The notes beneath the pieces were generated by a model. The model was not told the origin of the DNA. It saw only the letters and a list, made by a program, of their open reading frames with translations, and did no database searches. Shown here piece after piece: positions 8,593 to 19,785 of a stretch of 64,000 bases of DNA; position 1 is the stretch's first letter, and every line of letters begins with the position of its first letter. Where the stretch lies: the NCBI GenBank assembly GCA_022414725.1, contig CM039463.1, positions 39,161,369-39,225,368 on the forward strand, given 5' to 3'. The stretch comes from Microglena sp. YARC. Taxonomy: Eukaryota; Chlorophyta; Chlorophyceae; Chlamydomonadales; Chlamydomonadaceae. A program made the translations under genes and the position numbers.

Positions 8593-9090
8593 ATGGATGA
8601 TGTCATGTGTAGCGTTTTTCACGGACCCAACGTCGTGCGCATCGTGGCAGACAACATGGGTTTCGAATACCTCTCCCGTGCTCCTCAGCATCGGTACCCA
8701 GATGAGATAGAGGGGATGTTTTATGGTCTCCTGGACCGCATCGTGCTTCCTGTGCTTGTTGAGGAGTTCATGTTGCTGAAGGCAGGGACAGCCGAGCACC
8801 CTCCTCCGCTGGTTCAGATTGTGATGATGTATGACACCGGGTCATCGCTGACATACCTTACCAAGGAGGTGCTAGAGACTTTGGGGTATGAGCCAAGCTA
8901 CGACATCCTCAAGAGGGACGATATGTTCGACGTCAAGCTCAACGGGCGGGCCATGCAAGCGGGGCTCTGCCCGAAAGAGCGTTGCGAGCACGTGTGTCTG
9001 TTGGGTCAGAACTTTTTCAGAACGCACGGTCTTACTGTGGCCATCAACTACAAGCAACAAACGGTGAAGGTTGCCAAGGCAAACGAATAA
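8593..9090 (+). CDS. retropepsin-like aspartic protease, 165 aa
   Basis: Single-domain A2-type aspartic protease. YDTGSS (Asp81-Thr-Gly83) is the catalytic loop after a hydrophobic strand (LVQIVMMY), and LLGQNFF (136-142) followed by GLTVAINYKQQTVKV is the typical flap-distal ILG-type strand pair. Such enzymes act as homodimers; here no gag, RT or integrase frame flanks it. Residues 1-70 are an extra N-terminal part of unknown role. Met at 8593 is preferred over 8512 because the earlier codons lie in the (GAAT)n region. The next ORF overlaps the stop as TAATG. Confidence 0.7.
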   Translation: MDDVMCSVFHGPNVVRIVADNMGFEYLSRAPQHRYPDEIEGMFYGLLDRIVLPVLVEEFMLLKAGTAEHPPPLVQIVMMYDTGSSLTYLTKEVLETLGYEPSYDILKRDDMFDVKLNGRAMQAGLCPKERCEHVCLLGQNFFRTHGLTVAINYKQQTVKVAKANE

Positions 9091-9266
9091 TGTCGGACGG
9101 TGCGATGAGAAAAAATAAATTCAGGTCAAAAGAGCTTAAGGGGGAGCTGAATGAGATAATGGATCGGAAGAATGCAGTGGGAGAACCAAGTGCTAGTGCT
9201 GTCGGAGGGTCAGCGCGAGGTGAGCTGTCCTGCACTAGACTGGGATGCGGTGGCGAGCAAGGTTAG
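9090..9266 (+). CDS. small overlapping ORF, 58 aa
   Basis: Its ATG overlaps the protease stop codon (TAATG). Lys/Glu-rich start (RKNKFRSKELKGELNEIMDRKN), then Gly/Ser-rich. It overlaps the 9172 ORF in another frame, so it may be an upstream ORF or the true N-terminus of that protein displaced by a frameshift. Confidence 0.25.
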   Translation: MSDGAMRKNKFRSKELKGELNEIMDRKNAVGEPSASAVGGSARGELSCTRLGCGGEQG

Positions 9267-9852
9267 GGGTGCGCTAGTGCCCGGCAAGGCGGTGTCATGT
9301 ATAGCGTTCATAGGGGCTGGGAGCGCAGAGAACGAGGTGGCGCTGCTGCACGCTATGGGGAATGTGGGCGGGTGTTATTGCACTGACGGGGTGCGGCGGC
9401 AACAGGTAGCTTTTCTGGACACATGCTTTACCACGCGATCGTTACAGAATGTGAAGTGCTATGCGGACGGGCTGAGTGATCAGCAGCCCCGACCAGCGTT
9501 GTTGTTTTCATTCAAGGACCTGACAACATTCTTGCAGCGACAGCATGCGCTGCGGCCTGCGGAGCAGTTCATAGTGCTTGGCATCAACGCGGGGATGAGC
9601 ATGAGCAGCGCGGAGGAGCTGTACGAATGTCACCGGTTCCTGTGCCAGTGCGCGGAATGGGCGGCAGGTGGCGCGATGCACCAGCAGTACATGAATTTCA
9701 TGGGGGACGCCAACCACTGGAGGGTTCCGGGCCGGTCGGTGCATCTGGGCACCGGGCTGTGGTGCTACCAGAGTCCCTGGTGGGAGCTGGCCAAGGACCT
9801 CATGACAGATACAAGCGCAGAACGGCTCCTGTTGGGACGGCAAACTGCCTGA
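9172..9852 (+). CDS. hypothetical protein, 226 aa, possible Rossmann-like start
   Basis: Intact ORF. Residues ~40-60 (VSCIAFIGAGSAENEVALLHAMG) look like a beta-strand/Gly-rich loop/helix unit, as in nucleotide- or SAM-binding folds, and several strand-helix alternations follow (VAFLDT, EQFIVLGIN). No catalytic signature confirms a methyltransferase. Rich in Cys and Trp near the C-terminus (YQSPWWELAKDLM). Function unknown. Its end overlaps the convergent frame at 9800-10210 by 53 bases. Confidence 0.5.
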   Translation: MQWENQVLVLSEGQREVSCPALDWDAVASKVRGALVPGKAVSCIAFIGAGSAENEVALLHAMGNVGGCYCTDGVRRQQVAFLDTCFTTRSLQNVKCYADGLSDQQPRPALLFSFKDLTTFLQRQHALRPAEQFIVLGINAGMSMSSAEELYECHRFLCQCAEWAAGGAMHQQYMNFMGDANHWRVPGRSVHLGTGLWCYQSPWWELAKDLMTDTSAERLLLGRQTA

Positions 9853-10210
9853 TGCTGAGGTCAACATACAGCAATCCCTTGTCCTCTGTGTCAACTGGCT
9901 GCACCTCGTGGAGAGACCCGGAGATTTGCTGCGCAGCAGGAAGCGCAGACTCGACCCAAATGTGATCCTCGGTGCGTTCCAACACCCGAGTACACTGTCT
10001 CGTGCTGAATGCAGACACAGAACCGTCCGCCTTGGTCAGTGGAGGCATGTTGCTGACCAACAAGCCAGAGACTGAAGGCGGAGCCATGATGCGGTGAGTC
10101 TTGAGCATCCATAGGGATAGGAACCCAGTAGCATGGACACATGCATGACCGGACGTGAACTTGTGAGAGTGAGTGTTGAAAATCACCTGGATGTCAAAGC
10201 TTGTAACCAT
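9800..10210 (-). CDS. hypothetical protein, exon of 136 codons
   Basis: Well-composed frame (SFDIQVIFNTHSHKFTSG, LLYVDLSIRQFAVPTGAVLRL) ending in TGA. Just upstream of its first Met a pyrimidine-rich tract and CGCAG on the minus strand form a good 3' splice site, so an upstream exon is likely. A short frame with MKAQITTW before a GTAGTG donor near 10290 is one candidate. Beta-rich; no family recognised. Confidence 0.45.
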   Translation of the reverse strand: MVTSFDIQVIFNTHSHKFTSGHACVHATGFLSLWMLKTHRIMAPPSVSGLLVSNMPPLTKADGSVSAFSTRQCTRVLERTEDHIWVESALPAAQQISGSLHEVQPVDTEDKGLLYVDLSIRQFAVPTGAVLRLYLS

Positions 10211-10319
10211 CTGCGATACAGAAAGAAAGATGGGTCTGTAGCACCAGCAAAAGAAAGAGAGTGAGAAACAACCAGTCAGAAAGCGAGCCCACTACCCATG
10301 TTGTGATCTGAGCTTTCAT

Positions 10320-11012
10320 GTAGGGGTGGTGGTGCAGCTGGTGGTTGCGCAAGGATTGAGAGAGCGCGACAGGTGGCGAGCATGGATGCAAAGAGATACT
10401 GGTCATGCAGTGAGAGCATGGGTTTGTCAGTCCGGTAGCATGCAGCGAACCCAGACCGGACTCATTCATGTATGTGGGGGATAAGAACCATCATGTAGCC
10501 CAAGGCAACTAACTGCAGCCCATAAGAACCCTTACAGCACGCTTCACAATATAATACATGCAAAGTGAAAGAGGCAAAGGCATGGCAAGAGAGTCAAAAG
10601 GAGCCCCCACCCAAGTGCAAGAAGCCTATATCCCAAGCAAGCTCGATGCAACTTACCGCGGTTTTAGGGGTTGGAAAGAGCGGCAGTCGAGTCGCAATAA
10701 ATCGCAGGCAAACTCAGGCAGTCGCGTGCGGTAATCGTTGCCGGCAGAAACCTGCAGTCAAAGATAGAAACTTTAGCAAGGCATATCTTACTCGAAACTC
10801 AGTGAAATCAGGTGATTGAAGAAGCGAGTTGGGAGGAATCTAGGGTGCTGACCGCACCTGAGAGATCGCCGAACAGTCAACCGCAATCCCCGGGGTAGTT
10901 TTCAGGCGAGCAGCAGCTCAGAAGACAAGAGGGAAGGGAAAGGCAAAGAGAGACCAGCCATATACAATGGCGGTACACAAGTGTCTGGTCCTGGATTTCC
11001 AGTGCCCCTCCC
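10320..11012. other. no supported gene
   Basis: Short open frames exist on both strands, but none has a start context, family resemblance or convincing composition. Confidence 0.4.
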
Positions 11013-11075
11013 TTGAAGGCGCCCTCAATCCCGCCCTATCAGCATCCGCTTAGAAAAGCAAAACACCACGTTTGG

Positions 11076-11600
11076 TTCTCCGCGGGGCCCGCCCTCCCCC
11101 ATCCTAAAAAACAAAGAGAGTGTCGAGCAGACGTCTGCTTGAGGAGAGACCACCTGACCGCCTTCATCCCCTTTGAATCTGTGTGTGGTGTCTTTGCACC
11201 CCATATATCATCCGCGGCGGTGCGTGCGTGTGAGCAGACGCTGAATGCCTCTCCCCCGCTCCGCGGTGCCCGCCCTCCCCATCCTAAAAACCCAAGAGAG
11301 TGTCAAGCAGACGTCTGCTTGAGGAGAGACAACCTGACCGCCTTCATCCCCTTTGAATCTGTGTGTGGTGTCTTTGCACCCCATATATCATCCGCGGCGG
11401 TGCGTGCGTGTGAGCAGACGCTGAATGCCTCTCCCCCGCTCCGCGGGTCCCGCCCTTCCCCATCCTAAAAACCCAAGAGAGTGTCAAGCATACGTCTGCT
11501 TGAGGAGAGACCGCCTGACCGCCTTCATCCCTTTTTGACTCTGCGTGTGGTGTCTTGGCACCCCATGTATCATCCGCGGCGGTAGGGTCCCGCGATTCCC
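11076..11600. repeat. 180-bp tandem repeat, three copies, each with a hairpin
   Basis: Units from CTCCGCGG to CTCTCCCCCG repeat with a 180-bp step (181 for the last). Each holds a hairpin; the second is the perfect palindrome CAAGCAGACGTCTGCTTG (11304-11321), the others (near 11123-11141 and 11485-11502) differ by one base. A further diverged hairpin follows at 11625-11642 (AGCAGGCCCCTGCT). Confidence 0.93.
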
Positions 11601-11894
11601 CTTCGATACACGAGAGCGATTAGCTAGCAGGCCCCTGCTTGACATGCGATCACCGTTTGCGATTTGTGTGTGACTCGACACATGTGCCGCCGTGATGAGA
11701 GGTCGCCCTGTGAGTGACTCGACACAGGTGCCGCCGTCCTTGATGAGAGTGTGACTGACTCGACAGTGCATTGTTTCTGTTCGTGCTTGACCCTGACCTC
11801 CGGATCATTTTTTAAGACCTAAAATATTCCCTATTGAGAACAAGAATGCCATTATTTTGGAATTGATCAAGAATATAAGAATCTCTACAACTAA

Positions 11895-12137
11895 ATGGAT
11901 ATCATCCCCAGAATGCAACACCCCCGTGGGAGGACAAGGCAACATCCCGAGTTCAAACTCAGCGAAGACCTTCTAAACCGCAATAGGGGCAAACACATTT
12001 GGAAATGTGGTCTGCTAGAAATGGCAGAATTACAACCATACCGATGCATGAAATGCAACCTGACAATTGCAGAGCTGCAGCAACTTGGCAACACTGGAGT
12101 TTGCTCATCGGACCTTCATACAGCTAGGGACATTTGA
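11895..12137 (+). CDS. doubtful ORF, 80 aa
   Basis: Contains WKCGL...YRCMKC, which might be a degenerate zinc-binding pair, and a Leu-rich stretch. No family recognised and it neighbours a transposase relic, so it may be part of a decayed element. Confidence 0.2.
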   Translation: MDIIPRMQHPRGRTRQHPEFKLSEDLLNRNRGKHIWKCGLLEMAELQPYRCMKCNLTIAELQQLGNTGVCSSDLHTARDI

Positions 12138-12182
12138 TATTGGGACACCTTATATTTTGGGGATTCTGAAAAGTTGACCAAT

Positions 12183-12640
12183 TCAAGATTTGTAACCGAT
12201 CTTGTCAATACAGATACTGTCTTCAGGTGATTGACACAAAAAATTCAAGGCATCTAAAGACACTGAATTTACATGTTCAAAGTACCCTGAAAAGTCAAAC
12301 TGATGGCTAACATCGTGCGCATCAATAATCCTTTTCAAAGCGTTACTGTAATCAAATATATCTGCTACATCTGGAATTATTGGGCACATGCAGCAATATT
12401 TTCGCTTGAGCAAACTAAAGACATTCTCAATAACGTTAAACTCTGGACTGTAAGGAGGTACAAAGAGTGGTCGTATTCCTACAGAATCGAACATAGAAAT
12501 CGTCTCCTTTGAATGATGGAACTGGATATTGTCAAGGACAGCGACTGTACCCCGCTGTACATGTAACTCAGATACAAACTGTACAAAGTCGACTTTTGGG
12601 CTTGTTGTTGCAAACCCAAGTGTTACAGTGATGGTGTACG
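12183..12640 (-). pseudogene. Tc1/mariner-IS630-type transposase, C-terminal fragment
   Basis: The minus-strand frame is open from ~12640 to TGA 12183. It contains TVAVLDNIQFHHS, with the second catalytic Asp of the DDE fold, and VPPYSPEFNVIENVFSLLK, the signature around the third acidic residue. The N-terminal helix-turn-helix and the first Asp are missing; upstream sequence turns into AATCCAATC-type repeats. About 150 aa remain of a usual 320-350. No terminal inverted repeats were found, so it is a dead fragment. Confidence 0.8.
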
Positions 12641-12718
12641 CGATTCATCAAATGAATCCAATCCAATCAAATGAATCCAATCCAATCCTCTGCCTTCAGA
12701 AACCAATAGAGTTGTCGT

Positions 12719-12738
12719 TAAAGCAGGAGTCTGCTTTA
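12719..12738. other. recurrent hairpin, variant TAAAGCAGGAGTCTGCTTTA
   Basis: Same architecture as the other hairpins with a shifted stem sequence. It lies 61 bases upstream of the polymerase-helicase relic rather than 3' of a gene. Confidence 0.7.
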
Positions 12739-12799
12739 TACAATCAAAGTGGTCTTCATGTTTCATTTTAGTATTCCGTCGACTGTAGTATAGAACAAC

Positions 12800-15328
12800 A
12801 TGTCACTAACATGTCACAAGATAACACTAAACCCATCACAAATGGGGTCAGGATCCACCACCAGTCTTTCTACTATCAGTAGTATTCCTTCTGGGCTCCG
12901 TTTGAGTCGTAGTCCTCCTGTGAACAAGCGTCCATCTTCTTCCGAGCATGAGGTCTTTTACTTGCACGAAAAGGTTGACCTCTCCAAAGTGGACTCCCTC
13001 TTGGACTCCCATGGCATGGTGGATCTCAAGATAAATGACCGTGAGAAGTGGAAACAAATCGCGAGCACGTGCATGGTCGCCCGTTCCTTGGGAGGCTACG
13101 TTCCGGTTCGTTATTATATGCACGAGTCCCAGGATGGATATGGTCGCATGAAAAGTCGTGTTGATGCGACCGGCGTGTCCGCTGTTCCGTATGTGAGGAT
13201 GGGGCGGGAGGCCCGTGCTGTGCTCGCTGGCGATTTGTACTGGGATGTGGACATGGTCAATTGCCAACCGAGTTTCTTGTCCCAAAAGTGCCAGCAATAC
13301 AAGATAAAATCACCACTCTTGGATCGCTATGTCACCGATCGTGAAGCTTCTCTCACCGAGGTCATGGATGCATGTGGTGTCACTCGCGAAGACGCGAAGA
13401 ATCTCTTCATCCGCCTCATTTTTTTGGGCAGCGTGGATGCGTGGACGACTGACTGTGGTCTAGAAGTTGATCGTAATCTTGTGCCTGTCTGGATCCACGC
13501 CCTCAAGAAAGAGCTCCGCGAGGTGGCAACCAATTTGATGGATTTGCCCATTTCAGAAGTTGAGATGATCGGCCAGATGGTTAAAAGCCGGTCCGCGTGT
13601 ACTCCTGTCTCGTTTGGTTCTGAGCTCTCAAATTCCGGCGACCCTTTGGCCACTTTTATCGCCCTTTTCTTGCAGAGCATCGAACACGAATGTGTTTCAG
13701 CACTCGTGCACGAAGTGCATGGTCATCATTACAGTGTTGGCGGCATCATCTACGACGGCATCTTGGTGGACAAGTGTGGTTGCATGCCCATTCCTGATGA
13801 TGACTTGCTTCTTCTCTTGGAAACTGGAGTGAGTCGACGCACCGGCTATACCATCAAACTCGCAGTCAAGCCTTTGTCACCCTCTCCGCATTGGACGACC
13901 CCCCCTCCCCTTCAAGATACCTCCAATAATGCAGAATATGAGGATTGGATGAACGGAGCTGAGCTGCTCAGCTATGATGAAGTCAAATGCAATTGGGAAA
14001 AGTCGGCGTTCAAGATCATCAACCAGGTCGTGTACGTGCGCATCGATGGGCAAGGTATCCGCCATGTCATATCTGAGAAGACTCTGCAAGAGGCGTTTCG
14101 TCACTTGGGATATGTCGACATTACGTTGCGCGACTCTGGGAGCGTTTCGGTAAGCCGGACACAACCATTCATTCCGAGGTGGATCAAAGACACATCTATC
14201 CGCAAGTATGATGACATGAAGCTTATGCCGCCCCTATCGAGGTTGGAGGCAATGTCTACAATATTTGGAACGGTTTCGAAGTCGAACGCGATGTGTCGTC
14301 ACATGATGATTCAGTCATGGCCGACCATCCCTCGGTCGAGGTCTTCATCGATTTCCTTCACACGTTGTGTGGCAATAACCAGGAGTGCACGGATTACATC
14401 CTGAACTGGATCGCGCAAATCTTCCAACAACCTGCTCAGAAGACCGGGGGGGCAATCTTACTCAAGGGCGAGGAGGGCGTCGGCAAGAATCGTGCCACCG
14501 ACCTTTTGAGGGCGATGGTGGGCGCCGACAAGTTCCTGCAAACTGCAACACCGGCAAACACGCTCTATGGTCGCTTCAATCGCCAACGTGAGGGGCGTTT
14601 CCTCATCGTCGTCAATGAGTCCAATGGACATGATAACTTTGCAGCCAACGATGTCATCAAGGACATGATCACATGTGATCAGTTTGAATGCGAGTCCGAA
14701 GGAGTCAATGCATACACCATGCAGTGTTTTTCTCGCTTCATCTTCACCACCAACAACGACAACTGCCTCCGAGTGAATCCTGATAACCGAAGGTATGTCA
14801 TTATCGAGACATCGTCTGTGCTGAAGGGTAACTCTGAGTACTTCAACCACCTTTCGGGGCTGATAGACGATGCAGAGTCCAGAGTCGCGTTTTACAAGTT
14901 CTTGATGGCAAGGGACATCAAGGGCGTCGAATGGATACGGTCTAGGCCTGCAACCACCTACATGTCGCAAATGGTCTCCATGAATCTTCCGTACGAGCAC
15001 CAATTCATCTTGCACATGATCCAGGGTCTGAGCGTCGAGCATAACAACGTGGTCGACAGTATCATCGATTATTCTCCCTCTGTGAGCATCAAGGCGGAGA
15101 CCTTGTTCGACCAGTTCAATGACTGGCTATCCACGATCCGTGCTTCTGATAAGCATGAAACCAACTTGATCAAGTTTGGTCTCAAGGTGTCCAAGCTCGT
15201 GCGTGATGATACAAAGAAACCTGGGCTTGAGGGGCATCTCCAAGAATCGCACCAACACTGGGGCTGTTTACTATTTCTGTATTAAGGACGTCCTCGATGC
15301 CATGCGTGAGAAGATATGGTTTGATTGA
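12800..15328 (+). pseudogene. TV-Pol-like polymerase fused to SF3 helicase (polinton-like virus/virophage type), two frameshifts
   Basis: The N-terminal part (from ATG 12800) carries features of the transposon-virophage polymerase family related to family A polymerases: DVDMVN (149-154), a Lys-bearing helix KNLFIRLIFLG, and YDGILVDK (318-325). The C-terminal part has SF3 helicase motifs: Walker A GEEGVGKN (14467-14490), Walker B FLIVVNES, and sensor FIFTTNND. Coding character leaves frame 2 near a CCCC run at 14231-14234 (one base missing) and returns to it near GGGG at 15222-15225 (one extra base), ending at TGA 15328 after a GISKNRTNTG tail. Both shifts are at homopolymers, so decay and sequencing error are both possible. 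Such fused proteins replicate small dsDNA elements. No capsid, ATPase or integrase neighbour is present. Confidence 0.8.
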
Positions 15329-15413
15329 TGAATGCTTCTGTTTGTCGGTGCCCTCGATGACTTGCTTGTGCAATGCCATGTGCCTCATACACCAGTCCTC
15401 TCGTCAAGCACAC

Positions 15414-17946
15414 GCCTTCTGCCAACGAAAGTCCGTTGTGGGTTCGTTGGTCGCCACTCAACTCGTAATGAGAGCCCCTTAATTGTTATAAGGTTCAGCA
15501 GCTGATATTACCGTAAACCATATAGGTAGTGATTAGATTACAAGTTATGTATAGTTATATATATATTGTATGTAAAATGAAGTAGATATATGTCGGTATA
15601 ATTACATTATATAGGAGGGTTCCAAGTACCCATCACCTGTCAACTCTACACATTGTACCTCAGCTCCGGTAATCAATGTAATGTTTTCTACGACCTACGC
15701 CTTCTGCCAACGACCAAACTCGTAATGATTAAATGTTATAAAGTTCAGCAGCTGATATTACCGTAAACCATATAGGTAGTGATTAGATTACAAGTTATGT
15801 ATAGTTATATATATATTGTATGTAAAATGAAGTAGATATATGTCGGTATAATTACATTATATAGGGAGGTTCCAAGTACCCATCACCTGTCAACTCTACA
15901 CATTGTACCTCAGCTCCGGCAATCAATGTAATGTTTTCTACGACCTACGCCTTTTGCCAACGAAAGTCCGTTGTGGGTTCGTTGGTCGCCACTCAACTCG
16001 TAATGAGAGCCCCCTTAAATGTTATAAGGTTCAGCAGCTGATATTACCGTAAACCATATAGGTAGTGATTAGATTACAAGTTATGTATAGTTATATATAT
16101 ATTGTATGTAAAATGAAGTAAGATATATGTCGGTATAATTACATTATATAGGGAGGGTTCCAAGTACCCATCACCTGTCAACTCTACACATTGTACCTCA
16201 GCTCCGGCAATCAATGTAATGTTTTCTACGACCTACGCCTTCTGCCAACGAAAGTCCGTTGTGGTTCGTTGGTCGCCACTCAACTCGTAATGAGAGCCCC
16301 CTTAAATGTTATAAGGTTCAGCAGCTGATATTACCGTAAACCATATAGGTAGTGATTAGATTACAAGTTATGTATAGTTATATATATATTGTATGTAAAA
16401 TGAAGTAGATATATGTCGGTATAATTACATTATATAGGGAGAGTTCCAAGTACCCATCACCTGTCAACTCTACACATTGTACCTCAGCTCCGGCAATCAA
16501 TGTAATGTTTTCTACGACCTACGCCTTTTGCCAACGAAAGTCCGTTGTGGGTTCGTTGGTCGCCACTCAACTCGTAATGAGAGCCCCCTTAAATGTTATA
16601 AGGTTCAGCAGCTGATATTACCGTAAACCATATAGGTAGTGATTAGATTACAAGTTATGTATAGTTATATATATATTGTATGTAAAATGAAGTAGATATA
16701 TGTCGGTATAATTACATTATATAGGGAGGGTTCCAAGTACCCATCACCTGTCAACTCTACACATTGTACCTCAGCTCCGGCAATCAATGTAATGTTTTCT
16801 ACGACCTACGCCTTCTGCCAACGAAAGTCCGTTGTGGGTTCGTTGGTCGCCACTCAACTCGTAATGAGAGCCCCCTTAAATGTTATAAGGTTCAGCAGCT
16901 GATATTACCGTAAACCATATAGGTAGTGATTAGATTACAAGTTATGTATAGTTATATATATATTATATGTAAAATGAAGTAGATATATGTCGGTATAATT
17001 ACATTATATAGGGAGAGTTCCAAGTACCCATCACCTGTCAACTCTACACATTGTACCTCAGCTCCGGCAATCAATGTAATGTTTTCTACGACCTACGCCT
17101 TCTGCCAACGAAAGTCCGTTGTGGGTTCGTTGGTCGCCACTCAACTCGTAATGAGAGCCCCCTTAAATGTTATAAGGTTCAGCAGCTGATATTACCGTAA
17201 ACCATATAGGTAGTGATTAGATTACAAGTTATGTATAGTTATATATATATTGTATGTAAAATGAAGTAGATATATGTCGGTATAATTACATTATATAGGG
17301 AGGGTTCCAAGTACCCATCACCTGTCAACTCTACACATTGTACCTCAGCTCCGGCAATCAATGTAATGTTTTCTACGACCTACGCCTTCTGCCAACGAAA
17401 GTCCGTTGTGGAGTTCGTTGGTCGCCACTCAACTCGTAATGAGAGCCCCCTTAAATGTTATAAGGTTCAGCAGCTGATATTACCGTAAACCATATAGGTA
17501 GTGATTAGATTACAAGTTATGTATAGTTATATATATATTGTATGTAAAATGAAGTAGATATATGTCGGTATAATTACATTATATAGGGAGGGTTCCAAGT
17601 ACCCATCACCTGTCAACTCTACACATTGTACCTCAGCTCCGGCAATCAATGTAATGTTTTCTACGACCTACGCCTTCTGCCAACGAAAGTCCGTTGTGGG
17701 TTCGTTGGTCGCCACTCAACTCGTAATGAGAGCCCCCTTAAATGTTATAAGGTTCAGCTGCTGATATTACCGCAAACCATATAGGTAGTGATTAGATTAC
17801 AAGTTATGTATAGTTATATATATATTGTATGTAAAATGAAGTAGATATATGTCGGTATAATTACATTATATAGGGAGGGTTCCAAGTACCCATCACCTGT
17901 CAACTCTACACATTGTACCTCAGCTCCGGCAATCAATGTAATGTAT
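15414..17946. repeat. 287-bp tandem array, nine copies
   Basis: TTCAGC(A/T)GCTGATATTACC begins at 15494, 15744, 16030, 16317, 16604, 16891, 17178, 17466 and 17753; the first step is 250 bp through a deletion, the rest 286-288 bp. AT-rich core with TATATATAT and a GC-richer part containing the near-palindrome CGAAAGTCCGTTGTGGGTTCG. The array begins 86 bases after the helicase stop codon. No gene inside. Confidence 0.97.
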
Positions 17947-18003
17947 TTTTTCTCTCCTCTCAGACAGACAGACAGACAGACAGACCCGACCCACACACAC
18001 ACA

Positions 18004-18137
18004 GGTGCATGATGATTGAACACCCGGAATGACTTATCGTCCACACTCACAAAAATAGACCGCCCCCCCCCCCCGCATCCTTACATGACACACGACGGCT
18101 TTCGCATCCCCCCGTCCATAATTCATTCGCTCACACA
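18004..18137. repeat. dispersed repeat, copy B
   Basis: Near-identical to 5943-6068 and in the same orientation; preceded by a (CAGA)n run in this copy. Confidence 0.9.
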
Positions 18138-18257
18138 CAAACCATGGCAGCTGTCGCAGACCCCCGTCCGTACATTCATATATAATGTACCTCGAATGAA
18201 GTGTTGTAAACAACGCAGAAGACTCTTTTACTAACTTATTCTCCTCTTCAGACGTCA

Positions 18258-18345
18258 ACTGAATTCCCCTGCCCCACTCCGTGGGTCCCGCGATTCATCT
18301 TTCATACTCCCGACATAGTTGTCAAAGCAGAAGTCTGCTTGAGAC
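18258..18345. repeat. dispersed repeat with hairpin, copy B
   Basis: Matches 6261-6350, again ending in the hairpin (core CAAAGCAGAAGTCTGCTTG at 18323-18341). Confidence 0.85.
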
Positions 18346-18499
18346 GACACGTGTCCCCATGCGCATCGAACCACGAGTGTAAACAAGTCATATCCGACAC
18401 GTGTCCCCATGCGCCTCGAAAAATACGAACCCTACATGACGCACCCAGGCCAAGCCACACCCAGCCATGTCAATCTTAACCAAGTACCGAAGTACTCCA

Positions 18500-18630
18500 A
18501 TTCTTCTCTCACGAACTCAGTGTGTTCGGGAGTATCCAGCGAAATCCGAAAGCTAATTCCGAGGGTGAACTCAGTGTGTTAGGGAGCATCCAGATAACTC
18601 AGAAAGCTGATTCCGAGGGTGAGTTCAATA
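18500..18630. repeat. two copies of a ~58-bp direct repeat
   Basis: GAACTCAGTGTGTT(C/A)GGGAG(T/C)ATCC through ATTCCGAGGGTGA occurs twice. No coding frame here. Confidence 0.8.
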
Positions 18631-18652
18631 GTAGCAGTCATCGAGATCTAGT

Positions 18653-18940
18653 CATGGTTACTTTCATTGCTGCTAGTATTTGCGAGGCTTGCTAGCTCTA
18701 TGGCTCCACCTGCGAAAGCATTATCCAGTCATGGTTACTTTCATTGCTGCTAGTATTTGCGAAGTTCGCGTTTGGATTGCGCTGGCTTGCTAGCTCTATG
18801 GCTCCACCTGCGAAAGCATTATCCAGTCATGGTTACTTTCATTGCTGCTAGTAATTGCGAAGTTCGCGTTTGGATTGCGCTGGCTTGCTAGCTCTATGGC
18901 TCCACTGCGAAAGCATTATCCAGTAATTGATTGCGAAGAT
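18653..18940. repeat. 98-bp tandem repeat, three copies
   Basis: Units begin GTCATGGTTACTTTCATTGC at 18653, 18728 and 18826; the first lacks ~23 bp and the last degenerates after GCATTATCCAG. Confidence 0.93.
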
Positions 18941-19000
18941 TGTGCTGGCTGCGAAAGCATGAGCTGACCAAACATCCACCCATGTTCGCAGGCACTGAAG

Positions 19001-19384
19001 ATGGCTATGAAGAAGAAAGGGTCTATCAAGATTCGGCTCCGAACTGAAAGGTGTATGGAGTTCGAGTATGTAGGAAGTTTGCCGTACATAAAGCATGGCA
19101 ACTTTTGCATCATCGACGAGGATGGTGGCGAGGATGTCGACAGAGAAGGGGTTCGACTGCGAGATTTGAAGCACTCGTCATCTCCATATTTTCGTGTCCT
19201 AATTCTGGAGATGTTTGGTATGCCTCTCCCTTTGCTGGTGAATTGCAGGGATTGCCCTGCAAATGCAGTTTTGACAGTCGATCACTCGACTACATTCGGA
19301 GCCTGTAACTGTGGTGTATGCCCACTTGGCGGCGGGTGGGGCTGGAGGTTGATGAGGTGGGGGATGGAGATGGAGATATATTGA
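19001..19384 (+). CDS. hypothetical protein, 127 aa, doubtful
   Basis: The first ~60 residues are plausible (KKKGSIKIRLRTERCMEFEYVG, then an acidic DEDGGEDVD patch); the second half contains Cys pairs and a Gly/Trp-rich tail. GTTCGCAG precedes the start, so this could be an internal exon. No family recognised. Confidence 0.3.
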   Translation: MAMKKKGSIKIRLRTERCMEFEYVGSLPYIKHGNFCIIDEDGGEDVDREGVRLRDLKHSSSPYFRVLILEMFGMPLPLLVNCRDCPANAVLTVDHSTTFGACNCGVCPLGGGWGWRLMRWGMEMEIY

Positions 19385-19785
19385 TTGAGAGCTATATTGT
19401 AACCAGTTGCATCCGCCCATTCTTCTCCTTGTCCCACTCCTTCTCCCGCTCCTTGTCCCTGTGACACTCCAGGGAGTGTCTTTTTGAATTTGTATGAGTC
19501 GTTCCGGAGGCTCTAAATTCTGAAATTAAAAATCCTCCGGGAGGAAGGAACGCCCATTACATGCATAATCGTCCGCACTGCGTGTAGACCGTGGGCGAGC
19601 AGGGAGTAGTGGGACACCTTGTTGTTAAGATGGGTCTTTTTGAATTTGTATACGGAACAGCCAAGCCGCAGCTGGGTTGTTGCTTGCTTGATGGTGCCAC
19701 ATGGGATCAGTCAGTGAGTCAGCAGCTCAATTCCACTGTCCCGCTCCGCGGGACCCGCGATCCCCCCTTCAGAATTCCCATAGTG

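Noticed and set aside
11013..11468. 151-aa ORF with a 60-residue repeat
   Set aside because: Explained by the 180-bp tandem repeat; codons follow the DNA repeat and hairpins, with no protein signature.
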